From the NCBI RefSeq assembly GCF_011947285.1, contig NZ_JAAOZT010000007.1, forward strand, positions 124,001 to 188,000: a DNA stretch of 64,000 bases. The letters are read 5' to 3'. The stretch comes from Glaciimonas immobilis (GTDB taxonomy: Bacteria; Pseudomonadota; Gammaproteobacteria; Burkholderiales; Burkholderiaceae_D). The position numbers and the translations under genes are program-made. Positions 27,923 to 37,771 of this stretch are shown in pieces. Positions within the stretch are counted from its first letter, which is position 1; each line of letters starts with the position of its first letter. Under the pieces are notes generated by a model. It was not told the origin of the DNA. It saw only the letters and a program-made list of their open reading frames with translations, and did not search any database.

Positions 27923-30889
27923 ATGGTGGTTGAAGCAAATAAAACAGTTATGGTAGCTAAGGAAGGTGACAATGTCGCCATACCAAATGCCAGCGCGGAC
28001 GCAAAGAAATACGCGGATATGGCAGGCTTTCCAATTGTAGGTATTGGCGCTTCTGCGGGAGGTTTGGAGGCGTTCGAGCTATTTTTTCGGCCGGTCCCGG
28101 CAAATTGCGGAATGGCTTTCATTCTCATTTCCCATCTCGATCCTGATCATGCCAGCTTATTGACTGAGATATTGCAACGTACCACCGAAATGGTAGTGTC
28201 GGAGGCACATGACCTGGAGGTGGTGGAACCCAATCGTGTCTACGTCATTCCCCCCAATCGTGATATGACGATAAAAGCCGGTACGCTGCATCTGAGTGTC
28301 CCAAAAGTACCACGTGGGCAGCGCATGGCCATCGATGTATTTCTTTCTTCATTAGCCAAGGATCAGGGGCCTAAAGCCATTGGAATTATACTTTCAGGCA
28401 CAGGCACCGACGGTACTATCGGACTCACCGCGATCCTTGGGGCTGGTGGCACTTCCTTAGCTCAGGAACCATCGACAGCCAAGTATGATGGGATGCCGCG
28501 TAGTGCGATCAACGCGGGATGCGCCCGTTACACTTTTCCCGCTGAGAAGATGGTCGCCTATTTGTTAGGCAACTCGGTTGAGATGCCGATTTCTCCAGCG
28601 CAAGTCCAACCCCCAAAAAGCTCGGCGGACAGTGTCAGCAAGATATTACAATTGCTAAAAAGCGGTGCCGGACACGATTTTTCGCTCTACAAAAGTAATA
28701 CTATTTGCCGTCGTATCGAGCGACGCATGGCTACCCATAACATACCCGATATGGAAATATATACACGGTATCTTGGGGAGAATCCGAAGGAGGTGCAGAT
28801 ACTTTTTAAGGAGCTGTTAATCAACGTCACGCGCTTCTTCCGTGACCCTGAAACCTTTATCATTCTGAAGCGGGACATTTTATCAGCTTTGGTAAATGAT
28901 AAAGCAGCGGAGATGACCGTGTTAAGGGTGTGGGTCGCCGGTTGCGCTACCGGTGAAGAGGCGTATTCCATCGCCATCATTTTGCGTGAGTTGATGGAAG
29001 AGTCGGGGCGGGAGTGTAGGGTGCAGATTTACAGTACCGATCTCGACGATGAGGCGATAGCGGTTGCGCGCGTCGGGTTTTATGTAGCGGGTATTTCCGA
29101 GGATATCTCGCCCAAGCGTCTGCAACGGTTTTTTATCAGCGATGGCACAGGTTACAGAATAAAAAAAGAAATTCGTGAGATGGTGGTGTTTGCGGTGCAT
29201 AACATTTTAAAAGACCCACCCTTTACCAAACTCGATTTGCTTAGCTGCCGCAACGTGATGATTTATCTTGAGCCGGAATTACAAAACCGGCTTATTCCTT
29301 CTTTTCATTATGCGCTCCGGCCAGGTGGTACATTGCTACTATCACCCTCCGAAGGAATAGGCTTACACACAGAATTGTTTGTTCCGATAAACCGTAAGTG
29401 GAAATTATACAAATCGGTACCATCAACCTCGCCGGCCCGTCTGGTCCCGGCCCGTGACCTGTCGTGGACTGCAGAAATTCGAAAAAAAATTCCAGAGGAA
29501 ATTATCAAAAAGACGAGTGAAAACAATTTTGCCGAATTGACCAAGCGGGCATTATTACAAGCCTATGCGCCAGCATCGGTCGTTACCGATCTGAAGGGAG
29601 ACATTCTTTATGTGCATGGCGATACCGGTAAATATTTGCGTCCGGCACCGGGGCAAGCCACGCTTAATGTGATTGATATGGCGCGTGATGGATTGCAGTC
29701 TGAGTTACGCGTCGCGGTCTATGCCGGTGCTAACCTCGGCACTTCAACACTGCTTAAGGAGATAAGGCTACAAACAGTAGATGGGACGCAGTTGATGAGT
29801 GTCAGCGTCCGGCCACTATCAGAGCCTGACAGCAAACAAGGCTTACTGTTAGTGAGCTTTAAGGATATTGCGCAATCCCCTGTGGACATTGCCAATGCTG
29901 ATGCGCATCCTGCCAGTTCAGAAGAGTTGCGCAAGATAGATGAATTGGAGAGGGAGCTAACATATGTTAAGGAAAGTCTCCATTCCACCATTGAAGAGCA
30001 GCAGAACTTTAATGAAGAATTAAAGTGCGTCAATGAGGAAATGCAGTCTACAAACGAAGAATTGCAGTCCACCAATGAAGAATTAGAGACGTCTAAAGAA
30101 GAGCTGCAGTCCGTCAACGAGGAACTGGTGACTGTCAATGCCGAACTGGAGGCCAAAATAGAGCAACTGGCCGACATGCAAAATGACATGAAAAATTTGT
30201 TGGAAAACATTCACGTGGGCACGATTTTTCTTGATCAGAAAATGCACGTGCGCAGGTTTACCAGAGACGCGGTGCGGATCTATCGTTTAGTACAGTCCGA
30301 CATGGGGCGTTCGCTGGGGGACATCAAGTCTGATCTGATTGGCGAGGACCTGTTGCGTGAAGCGCAGACTGTGCTCGACACGTTGATACCCTTTGAGCGC
30401 GAGGTAAGTACCTCCAATGGCGAGTGGTATCTTGCCCGCGTTCAGCCCTATCGCACGCTCGACAATGTGATTGACGGAGTGGTCCTGACCTTCACGGATA
30501 TCACCGAACATATCAAGGCTATTGAAGCGCGCGAGGCCCAACATTTGGCAGAAGGCATTATTAATACAGTGCGCGAGCCGCTAGTGGTGCTGGATGGGGC
30601 ATTCAGAGTGATTTCTGCCAGCCAGTCGTTCTATCGTGAATTCAGGGTACAGCCCCAAGATACGGTGGGTAATCTGATTTATGATTTAGGTAGTCGGCAA
30701 TGGGACATTCCGGCTTTGCGTCAATTGCTGGAAAGCGTTCGGCAGCATAATCAAACCTTTGAAGATTATCCGGTCGAGCAGGATTTTCCGACCATCGGAC
30801 GTCGCAAGATGCTGCTCAATGCACGACGAATTGTAAGTAAAACAGGCGAATCCAATTTGATTCTACTTGCTGTCGCGGCGGTCACATGA
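27923..30889 (+). CDS. CheB-CheR fusion with coiled coil and PAS domains
   Basis: The 988-residue protein joins a CheB-type methylesterase and a CheR-type methyltransferase. The ATG at 27923 follows an AAGGA box by 7 bp and is preferred to the TTG at 27908. In order, CheB (about residues 30-215) has GASAGGLEAF with the catalytic Ser, SHLDPDH and SGTGTDGTIG. CheR (about 230-490) has NVTRFFRDPETF, VAGCATGEEAYSIAI, STDLDDEAI and LLSCRNVMIYL. A long Glu/Asn-rich coiled coil follows (NEELQSTNEELETSKEELQ) near 700-770, then two PAS domains. No CheB receiver domain is present. Such fusions adjust adaptation of chemoreceptor-like pathways, often ones that control c-di-GMP. It overlaps the next gene by ATGA. 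Confidence 0.92.
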   Translation: MVVEANKTVMVAKEGDNVAIPNASADAKKYADMAGFPIVGIGASAGGLEAFELFFRPVPANCGMAFILISHLDPDHASLLTEILQRTTEMVVSEAHDLEVVEPNRVYVIPPNRDMTIKAGTLHLSVPKVPRGQRMAIDVFLSSLAKDQGPKAIGIILSGTGTDGTIGLTAILGAGGTSLAQEPSTAKYDGMPRSAINAGCARYTFPAEKMVAYLLGNSVEMPISPAQVQPPKSSADSVSKILQLLKSGAGHDFSLYKSNTICRRIERRMATHNIPDMEIYTRYLGENPKEVQILFKELLINVTRFFRDPETFIILKRDILSALVNDKAAEMTVLRVWVAGCATGEEAYSIAIILRELMEESGRECRVQIYSTDLDDEAIAVARVGFYVAGISEDISPKRLQRFFISDGTGYRIKKEIREMVVFAVHNILKDPPFTKLDLLSCRNVMIYLEPELQNRLIPSFHYALRPGGTLLLSPSEGIGLHTELFVPINRKWKLYKSVPSTSPARLVPARDLSWTAEIRKKIPEEIIKKTSENNFAELTKRALLQAYAPASVVTDLKGDILYVHGDTGKYLRPAPGQATLNVIDMARDGLQSELRVAVYAGANLGTSTLLKEIRLQTVDGTQLMSVSVRPLSEPDSKQGLLLVSFKDIAQSPVDIANADAHPASSEELRKIDELERELTYVKESLHSTIEEQQNFNEELKCVNEEMQSTNEELQSTNEELETSKEELQSVNEELVTVNAELEAKIEQLADMQNDMKNLLENIHVGTIFLDQKMHVRRFTRDAVRIYRLVQSDMGRSLGDIKSDLIGEDLLREAQTVLDTLIPFEREVSTSNGEWYLARVQPYRTLDNVIDGVVLTFTDITEHIKAIEAREAQHLAEGIINTVREPLVVLDGAFRVISASQSFYREFRVQPQDTVGNLIYDLGSRQWDIPALRQLLESVRQHNQTFEDYPVEQDFPTIGRRKMLLNARRIVSKTGESNLILLAVAAVT

Positions 30890-33138
30890 AAGATAAATCA
30901 GGTATGGCAGAGGTACAGCGTCTGGAAGCGGAAAGCGAGCTTGCGCGTACGCCGTTGACATCCTTACCTGAATTTTCGCATTCTTCCCCAGATGAGATGC
31001 TGCACGAATTACGCGTGCATCAAATTGAACTGGAAATGCAAAATGAAGAATTGCGTCGGGCCCAAATTAGCCTGGAAGAGTCGCGTGATCGTTACCTTGA
31101 TCTATATGACTTTGCACCGGTGGGGTATTTTACGCTCACCTCTGAGGGTCAGATTACCGAGGTCAATCTCACCGGGGCGTCGTTATTTGGTATCGAGCGC
31201 TCCAAATTGCTGCAGCGTCGTTTTGCGCGGTTTGTTACGATTGAGGATAAGGACCGCTGGCATCGTTACTTTATCGGCGTGCTGCGCAATAAGGAACAGC
31301 GCCAGTGTGAGCTTACTGTCCAGCGTCCGGACGGCAGCGCAATTGAAGTTCAACTAGACAGTTTACGCATAGATATTGCCGGTGGCGATGAGCGTACGCG
31401 TGTGGTGCGTGTCACGGTCACCGACATACATATTCGCAAACAAGCGGAAGTCAAATTGCATCTGATCGCTAAAGTATTTGAGCAAAGCGGAGAAGCGATC
31501 ATGGTAACCGACGCTGACCGTACCACCATTATGGTGAACCAGGCGTTCACCACTATCAGTGGCTATAGCGAGGCCGAAACAATAGGCCAGAACCAGACCA
31601 TGCTGCAAACCGATCACCACGGTGCCGATTTTTATCAAAAAGTGTGGGCAACGGTTGATCTGGAAGGACATTGGCAGGGAGAGATGTCATGCCGCAGGCG
31701 GGACGGACATGAGTACATGGGATGGTTTTTGATCAGTCGGGTATTGAATGCCGACAGCAATCCCTCCAATTACATCATGATTTTCAGCGATATTACCGAA
31801 CATAAAGAGGCGCAGGCGCATATTCAGCGTCTGGCGCATTTTGATCCCCTAACAGGATTGCCGAATCGCTCACTGCTTAAAAATCGTATTCTCCACGATC
31901 TCGCCATTGCACAGCGTAATCAGAGCGCGTTGACGTTAATGTTTCTCGATCTGGATCATTTTAAAAATGTAAACGATTCGCTCGGCCATCAGGTGGGGGA
32001 CCAGTTATTAATCGCATGGGCAAAGCGATTGATCAATGCAGTACGTGGGCAAGACACGATCTCGCGCTTAGGCGGTGACGAATTCATTCTTGTGTTCCCA
32101 GAGACCGATGCAATCGGGGCTGCACATTTGGTAGAAAAATTGCTGGAATTATCCCAGCAACCGTATCAGATTGAACAATACGAACTGGTGGTTACGCCAT
32201 CAATAGGTATCGCCGTATTTCCCGGTGACGGCACCGATTTTGAGACCCTTTGCAGATGTGCCGACGTGGCAATGTATCGGGCCAAGCAAGCAGGCCGAAA
32301 TGGTTTTCGTTTCTTTACGTCCGAAATGCAGGCAAGTTCTGCGCGCGTGATGATAGTGGAAAATGCGTTGAGGCATGCGCTGGAACGCGATCAGTTTCAA
32401 CTGTATTTTCAGCCTCAGGTACGCTTAAGCGATAGCCAGCTGGTTGGCGCAGAAGTGTTGCTGCGCTGGGAACACCCAGAGCTAGGCCATGTCGATCCCG
32501 CTGACTTTATTCCTATTGCAGAAGACAGCGGACAAATTCTACAAATTGGAGAATGGGTATTGCGGCAAGCCGTGCGTCAATGCAAAGCGTGGATCGATAA
32601 GGGTTTGGCCCCCATATTGATCGCCGTCAATTTATCGGCGGTCCAGTTTCGCGACCCGCGTTTCCCCGAGTTAGTCATGCAAGTGCTGAGAGAGGAGCAA
32701 TTGCCGCCGCAGTACCTGGAGCTGGAATTGACCGAAGGGGTCGCCATGGATAATCCCCTTGAAGCGATCATTATTATTAACCGACTGCTAGCCCACGGCA
32801 TTAGCATGTCAATCGATGATTTCGGAACGGGTTATTCGTCGCTTAGTTATTTGCGACGGTTCGACATTAATAAGTTAAAAATTGACCAGTCATTTGTCTG
32901 CGAGATCGGTGCAAGCTCAGAAAATCGCGCCATCATTAATGCGATTCTAGGCGTCGCTAAAAGCCTGGGTTTGAAGACCATCGCGGAAGGCGTTGAATCG
33001 GAAGAGCAGATGACGTTCTTGCGGGAAAAAGGTTGCGACGAAGTACAGGGATTTTTCATAGGCAAGCCGCTTCCGGCGGAACAGTTCGAAGAAAATTTTG
33101 AGCGTCAAGTACTCTCATTGAATACGCGCCTGAAATAA
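30886..33138 (+). CDS. PAS-GGDEF-EAL protein (c-di-GMP turnover)
   Basis: The 750-residue protein starts with a short coiled coil, then two PAS domains (about 55-170 and 195-305), a GGDEF diguanylate cyclase domain (RLGGDEFILVF near 400-410) and an EAL phosphodiesterase domain. The EAL signature reads EVLLRW near 521, followed by NLSAVQF, LELTEGVAM, DDFGTGYSSLSYL and KIDQSFV. Both active-site sets look intact, so the protein could make or degrade c-di-GMP. Its start overlaps the CheB-CheR stop (ATGA), so the two are co-translated and likely form one signalling unit. Confidence 0.93.
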   Translation: MKDKSGMAEVQRLEAESELARTPLTSLPEFSHSSPDEMLHELRVHQIELEMQNEELRRAQISLEESRDRYLDLYDFAPVGYFTLTSEGQITEVNLTGASLFGIERSKLLQRRFARFVTIEDKDRWHRYFIGVLRNKEQRQCELTVQRPDGSAIEVQLDSLRIDIAGGDERTRVVRVTVTDIHIRKQAEVKLHLIAKVFEQSGEAIMVTDADRTTIMVNQAFTTISGYSEAETIGQNQTMLQTDHHGADFYQKVWATVDLEGHWQGEMSCRRRDGHEYMGWFLISRVLNADSNPSNYIMIFSDITEHKEAQAHIQRLAHFDPLTGLPNRSLLKNRILHDLAIAQRNQSALTLMFLDLDHFKNVNDSLGHQVGDQLLIAWAKRLINAVRGQDTISRLGGDEFILVFPETDAIGAAHLVEKLLELSQQPYQIEQYELVVTPSIGIAVFPGDGTDFETLCRCADVAMYRAKQAGRNGFRFFTSEMQASSARVMIVENALRHALERDQFQLYFQPQVRLSDSQLVGAEVLLRWEHPELGHVDPADFIPIAEDSGQILQIGEWVLRQAVRQCKAWIDKGLAPILIAVNLSAVQFRDPRFPELVMQVLREEQLPPQYLELELTEGVAMDNPLEAIIIINRLLAHGISMSIDDFGTGYSSLSYLRRFDINKLKIDQSFVCEIGASSENRAIINAILGVAKSLGLKTIAEGVESEEQMTFLREKGCDEVQGFFIGKPLPAEQFEENFERQVLSLNTRLK

Positions 33139-33168
33139 AGCTTACGCTGGAATACGTTAAGCGCGCGT

Positions 33169-34105
33169 ATGCAGCCCCTGTCCGTTTCTCTCCACTTATC
33201 TCTCGCTATCTTCCCTTATCTCGTCTTCAGTGAGCGCCACACGTGGCGCAAGCTAGTAGTCAGCATCATCCAAAAATCGGTAGCGACTGCCCCGCACACG
33301 CTTAAGGGCACTCGGCGGTCCTCACTAAACTGGGTAAGTTACGTACTGACAAAGGGGGGCATCCGTTCATTGTGGAGCCGGGCTTGCATGCCAAACTTCC
33401 TTGGGAAATACTGCACGAATTTTCAGTCATGGAGCGCACCATTTCATTGCGGGAGGAATTACGGGAAATGGAGCTCTTGGCATGGGATGGCACCCGGTTG
33501 CGCCTGAATCCGCAGATTCGGTTTTTTTCCAAAAAGACCATTTTCCTGCCTTTCTGTTTGGCATGCAGCGCCCTGCATCGCACCTCAGAGAAGTGTTCCG
33601 CAGTTTACTAAGCGCAGAGGTTACAAAATTCGGTCCGGTAGATGCTGTGGAGGGTTCTTATGCTGAGATCCGGCGTAGTCCTGGATTGTTGCATACCAGA
33701 TTAAAGCAGAATTTTTTAGTGCGAGGCCTGGAACAGAAATATGGTATTCACTTAAATGCGGTAGAAAATACCGAGATACTGCCGCCGGCAGATTTAGCCC
33801 AAGTGCTGAATTCGGTACAAAAAGCTGAAACCGAAAATGTAACCTTGTTCAGCCGCTTCAGCGCCGAATGCGCGCAGCGACTGGCTGCTGCCGAGCACGC
33901 GGTGAGTATTGCCGCCTTAAAGGCCGAGGCGGTGGAATTGGAAATCTCAATACTCGGCGCTGCGATGAGAGAGCTGCAGGAGCAAGGCGCACTCGATGCG
34001 TATCTGCAACGTCGGCGGCACGAAGTTACCGCGCAATCGAAAACCTTTATTTCAAAACCTAAACGGAATATTTATGGATTCCTTCAGCTATATGCTATTT
34101 TTTAA
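33169..34105 (+). pseudogene. Frameshifted SPFH (band 7/prohibitin-like) protein gene
   Basis: Three frame pieces join into one SPFH-type protein. Piece one is 33169-33308. Piece two has GHSAVLTKLGKLR, PGLHAKLPWE and a MERTISLREEL segment at about 33306-33525. Piece three runs from about 33525 to 34105 and has DAVEGSYAEIRR, NFLVRGLEQKYGI and an alanine-rich coiled coil. One extra T in the T7 run near 33522-33528 would restore the second junction, and one extra G near 33306 the first. SPFH proteins scaffold membrane microdomains or proteases. The gene looks inactivated, unless these are sequencing errors in homopolymers. Confidence 0.6.
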
Positions 34106-34689
34106 TCACACACGCTGGACGCGTACGGTTAGAAAATCTGCTCTCGGAGCGCGAGAGTATCGCCCAATCCATCTTTGAGGAAGTGCGAACTGAAGCGTTT
34201 AGTTGGGGCGTTTCTATTGAGTCTCTGTTTATTCAGGACGTACGCGTATTGCCGGAAATTTCTCGCCAGCTATCTGGTTTGGTGGCGGCGCAGATAGAGA
34301 TGAAAAAATCGCATCTGGAGGAGGTGGGGCGCATCAACATTCAAGTTCTGGACGCCCAGACCGAGGTCCGCGTATCGGAACTTCAGACGCGTGCCAGGTC
34401 GTTGCACCCTATAGGCGTGGCGCGGGCTTACGGCCAGATGGCAAGCCGCCCAGGTCTCTTGGAAGAATTTCAGGAGCTGTATCAACTTTTTCTTTTGCCG
34501 TCAGGCCGGATGGTGTCTTTTGTCGGTTTCGACGGCGGCGAAACTGGCCCGATTGATGCAATGATGATTCCGGTTGAAGGCGACCCGTGGGCCTCCGGAC
34601 ACAAGTCCGCGCTAATTGACCCGTGCCGATATCTGGCACTACCTTATGCCGATTTATGGTGCGTTGTAGGTGACCTTTTTCGGAGCTGA
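34093..34689 (+). pseudogene. C-terminal remnant of a second SPFH protein gene
   Basis: From about 34117 the frame reads GRVRLENLLSERESIAQSI, then WGVSIESLFIQDVRVLPEI, then a coiled coil with EVRVSELQTRARSL. This is the second half of a slipin/HflK-like SPFH domain. No matching N-terminal half exists upstream in any frame, because the preceding DNA belongs to the first SPFH remnant. A deletion has therefore probably fused the tails of two neighbouring SPFH genes. The only internal start codon is a GTG at 34183, inside the domain. The last 50 residues have no recognised match. Confidence 0.6.
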
Positions 34690-34992
34690 CCGGATCCGCT
34701 TAATACCCTTTGGTACGTTTAGGCCCTCCATACATTGCCGCCATTGAACAATATCGATATCTGTCTTGCTATTGATTCACACGTGCAATTAAATATTCTG
34801 CACATTAAGTTTTCTACTCTTTATATTGGGCATTTCTACTCAATGGGTCCAATAACTGGGGCGGACAAGATGTTCCTCCGCTATGATAGATTGCCATAAT
34901 AAAACATTCCATTTGGCGTAAAAAGTTGAGCAGCGAAGTCACCCGCTGTTTTTTGCCGCACATTAGAAGTGCAGACTTTCAGGGGAAATCAT
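34690..34992. other. Intergenic region upstream of cfa
   Basis: No gene was seen in 303 bp. AT-rich stretches near 34790-34830 and 34890-34910 could hold cfa promoters, and E. coli cfa has both sigma70 and stationary-phase promoters. AGGGGAAATC at 34981 acts as the ribosome site. Confidence 0.4.
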
Positions 34993-36189
34993 ATGACAAA
35001 TGGGAAAGCCAGCGAATTGACACCGACGACGCTTAACATGAAGGCGAACGGACCTAAAATCATCACTCAGCTATTCGAGCATGCGGGCGTCCGCCTCAAT
35101 GGAGACGCGCCCTGGGACATGACAATCTACGATGATATTTTTTTCCAGAAGATGTTTGCAAAATGGGAACTGGGTATCGGTGAATCATACATGGACGGCG
35201 ACTGGGACAGTGTTCAGCTCGATGAGTTTTTCTTTAAAATTACTAGTCACGACCTTGAGCAAACCGTTGCCGGTCCGGCAAAGCTGAGATTTCTTCTAGA
35301 GATTTTTCGTCAAAAATTCTTTAATTTACAAACTAAACGGCGGGCGTTTCAGGTCGGTGAGCAGCATTACGACATTGGTAATGATTTGTTTGAGAGTATG
35401 CTTGATTCAAACATGATGTATTCCTGCGGCTATTGGGAACACGCCACTACTCTGGAAGAAGCGCAACTGCATAAGCTCGAATTGATATGTCGCAAATTAG
35501 AACTAAAGCCCGGCGAAAAGTTGTTGGACATCGGTTGCGGGTGGGGTGGTCTGGCGCGCTACGCCGCTGAAAAATATCAAGTAGAAGTTGTGGGTATCAC
35601 CATTTCAGTAGAGCAGCAAAAATTAGCGCAGGAGCGCTGCGCAGGATTACCGGTCACCATATCGTTAACTGATTATCGGGAGTTGAGCGGGCAATTCGAC
35701 AAGATCGTATCGGTCGGCATGTTTGAGCATGTCGGCGCTAAAAATTACACTACATACTTTGACGTGGTGGAAAAATTGCTAAAACCCAAAGGTCTTTTTT
35801 TGCTGCATACCATCGGTAACTATGTGACAGAAAATAAGAGAGATATGTGGCTGGACAAATATATTTTTCCGAATGGTCATTTGCCCTCTGCCAAGCAAAT
35901 CGCGAGTGCACTTGAGGGGCGTTTTCTGATTGATGACTGGCATAATTTTGGGCGCGATTATGACAGAACGCTGATGGCATGGTGGGACAATTTCGAAAAA
36001 GCGTGGCCTGCGCTGGCAGATAAATATGGCGAGCGTTTTTATCGGATGTGGAAATATTTTTTACTTTCATCCGCTGGATTTTTTCGATCAGGCCAAGGGC
36101 AGCTATGGCAAGTCGTTTTAAGCAAGCGTGATCGTCAACTTACCTATCGTTCCGTGCGTGGTATTTCTGACAGTAAGATCGTTAGGTAA
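34993..36189 (+). CDS. cfa: Cyclopropane-fatty-acyl-phospholipid synthase
   Basis: Cfa adds a methylene group from S-adenosylmethionine to double bonds of membrane phospholipids, a stress and stationary-phase change. The ATG at 34993 has AGGGGAAA just upstream and yields 398 residues. Motifs are the lipid-binding N-terminal part, GEQHYDIGNDLFESMLDSNMMYSCGYW near residue 115, the SAM site LDIGCGWGGLARYAAEKY near 173, and the bicarbonate-site segment VSVGMFEHVG near 238. The length fits E. coli Cfa (382) with a slight N-terminal extension. It is followed by a hairpin terminator. Confidence 0.93.
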   Translation: MTNGKASELTPTTLNMKANGPKIITQLFEHAGVRLNGDAPWDMTIYDDIFFQKMFAKWELGIGESYMDGDWDSVQLDEFFFKITSHDLEQTVAGPAKLRFLLEIFRQKFFNLQTKRRAFQVGEQHYDIGNDLFESMLDSNMMYSCGYWEHATTLEEAQLHKLELICRKLELKPGEKLLDIGCGWGGLARYAAEKYQVEVVGITISVEQQKLAQERCAGLPVTISLTDYRELSGQFDKIVSVGMFEHVGAKNYTTYFDVVEKLLKPKGLFLLHTIGNYVTENKRDMWLDKYIFPNGHLPSAKQIASALEGRFLIDDWHNFGRDYDRTLMAWWDNFEKAWPALADKYGERFYRMWKYFLLSSAGFFRSGQGQLWQVVLSKRDRQLTYRSVRGISDSKIVR

Positions 36190-36834
36190 ATAGTCGTATT
36201 CAGAATTCAACTTTGTCGCCCAACCTCCAAGATCGCGCAGGGAGTTAAAAGAGGTTTATCTAGCGCTGGATGTTGGCTAGATAACCTTTGCAAATTTTTT
36301 CGCTCATTGCTGGGCTGTTAACTATTATGTTCGCCTGCGCTCCCGCGACAACGATCGCCTATGCGCGGAATCAGAAAAATTCTGATCGACGTAGCGAATC
36401 AAAATAAGCATAAAGTCGGATCACTTGTCGTTGATTGAAGCCTTATTTATCGCAATCAGGGACATCACCGCCACTTGACGGTGTGAGTCAAAATCACTAT
36501 CTCTTAGTGGACGCGTAGCGGCTAAGAGAAGTTAATACGGCACAGAATATTCATGCACTTTGCCCTCCCTCCTACATCTATGGCTTTAACCTCCTACTTT
36601 AATAACAGCGTTTAGCTGATAGTTATCCCATCACATTCTATTATCATTTACTTCTAAATACGGTGTTGTTTGCCCTTCGTTTAGAGTCTTTGAGAATCAA
36701 AAATATAAGGGCATTCAGGGAGATCGAGCGCACTTTTATCACATGTCTTGTTGTAAGAGAATATTTGGTACTCATTCCTATCCGGCAGCGGTCCTTCCGA
36801 CCGTACTTTTGTTAAATTCACCATGGAGATGAAC
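36190..36834. other. Intergenic region after cfa
   Basis: About 645 bp. It holds the terminator-like hairpin at 36256-36300 and otherwise no recognised gene or RNA. The last 150 bp are AT-rich and may include the promoter of the small DUF883-like gene. Confidence 0.35.
36256..36300 (+). terminator. Likely rho-independent terminator of cfa
   Basis: TTATCTAGC (36256-36264) and GCTAGATAA (36276-36284) form a perfect 9-bp stem with an 11-nt loop, followed by AT-rich DNA ending in T6. The T run begins about 10 bp after the stem, so termination may be only moderate. Confidence 0.55.
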
Positions 36835-37197
36835 ATGGACATTACATCAGAAATGAAAAAAAATGAAGGTCAGCCCGCGACCGCGTTGAAGGATCAGATA
36901 AAGGACAAAAGCACTGGCCTCCATGACACGATTGACCATGTCGCAGATTCTGCACGGCCGACAATTGAGCGCGCCACTTCTGGTGCGCATGCTGGGGTGG
37001 ATCAAGTATCCAGCGCACTTACCGATGCCACACACACTCTGGCTGAGCGCACACGTGATTTGAGCGAAGCCTATGAGCGCTTCGCTGAAACAGGGCGCCG
37101 CTACGTGCGCATGAGTCCCGTTATGTCCATTAGTATTGCCATGGTGGCGGGCTACCTGATTGCCAAGCTAGGCGGGGGCAGGGATAGGGATCGTTGA
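36835..37197 (+). CDS. DUF883/ElaB/YqjD-like membrane-anchored protein
   Basis: A 120-residue protein with a long amphipathic, charged helix and a single C-terminal membrane segment (MSISIAMVAGYLIAKLGG, about residues 94-111) followed by RDRDR. This matches the ElaB/YqjD/DUF883 group, which tethers ribosomes to the membrane in stationary phase in E. coli. The ATG at 36835 is preferred because GGAG lies 6 bp before it. An ATG at 36823 overlaps that ribosome site. Confidence 0.75.
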   Translation: MDITSEMKKNEGQPATALKDQIKDKSTGLHDTIDHVADSARPTIERATSGAHAGVDQVSSALTDATHTLAERTRDLSEAYERFAETGRRYVRMSPVMSISIAMVAGYLIAKLGGGRDRDR

Positions 37198-37341
37198 AGC
37201 AGTGCACGCATATACGATGGTGCGTTAGTAATACGGCCGCACCAACACTAGATAAAACCTATTTTTTCGGTGAGATGGGCTATTAAATATTTCTCCGACG
37301 GTTCGCACCTCGTAGTGTGCGTCTTAAATCTGGAGCAATAA

Positions 37342-37599
37342 ATGAAAAAATATTTGATGAACTTGGCAGTGTTGATGGCAATCGGTACGGGCTTTGCATT
37401 TGCTCAAAACGATATGAGCAAAACGCCTATGCCGAACGACAGCATGGGGAAAGAGGCAGCGTCAGCCGGAATGAACGACGGTACGGCTGACACCGATGCT
37501 CCGAAGAAAAAAACTATGAAGAAAAAGATGCATAAACATACAGCTGCACCGCGGCCTATGACGGATGCCGGAATGGATAAGCCAGATACTAAGCATTAA
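37342..37599 (+). CDS. Small exported methionine/lysine-rich protein (MXKDX-repeat-like)
   Basis: An 85-residue protein with a clear Sec signal peptide (cleavage near AFA-QN, residue 22) and a mature part rich in Met, Lys, Asp and Pro. Repeats such as MSKTP, MPNDS and MGKEA resemble the pentapeptide MXKDX-repeat family. A lysine-rich block (KKKTMKKKMHKH) follows. Similar small proteins are often induced by stress or bind metals, but no function is known. Confidence 0.75.
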   Translation: MKKYLMNLAVLMAIGTGFAFAQNDMSKTPMPNDSMGKEAASAGMNDGTADTDAPKKKTMKKKMHKHTAAPRPMTDAGMDKPDTKH

Positions 37600-37771
37600 T
37601 AGCTAGGCTCCTCACTCCGCGCAGTCGACCTGTTGCGGGGTGGGGACGTCAGCTTAGTTTGTCGGTTATTCGATGTGTTCTGCACGAGGCAGGATCGATT
37701 TATAAATAATTCGCCAGTATAAAGGTGGGAAATAAGGGGGCAAATTTAAACCTCCGAACGCCTCTTCAGGT

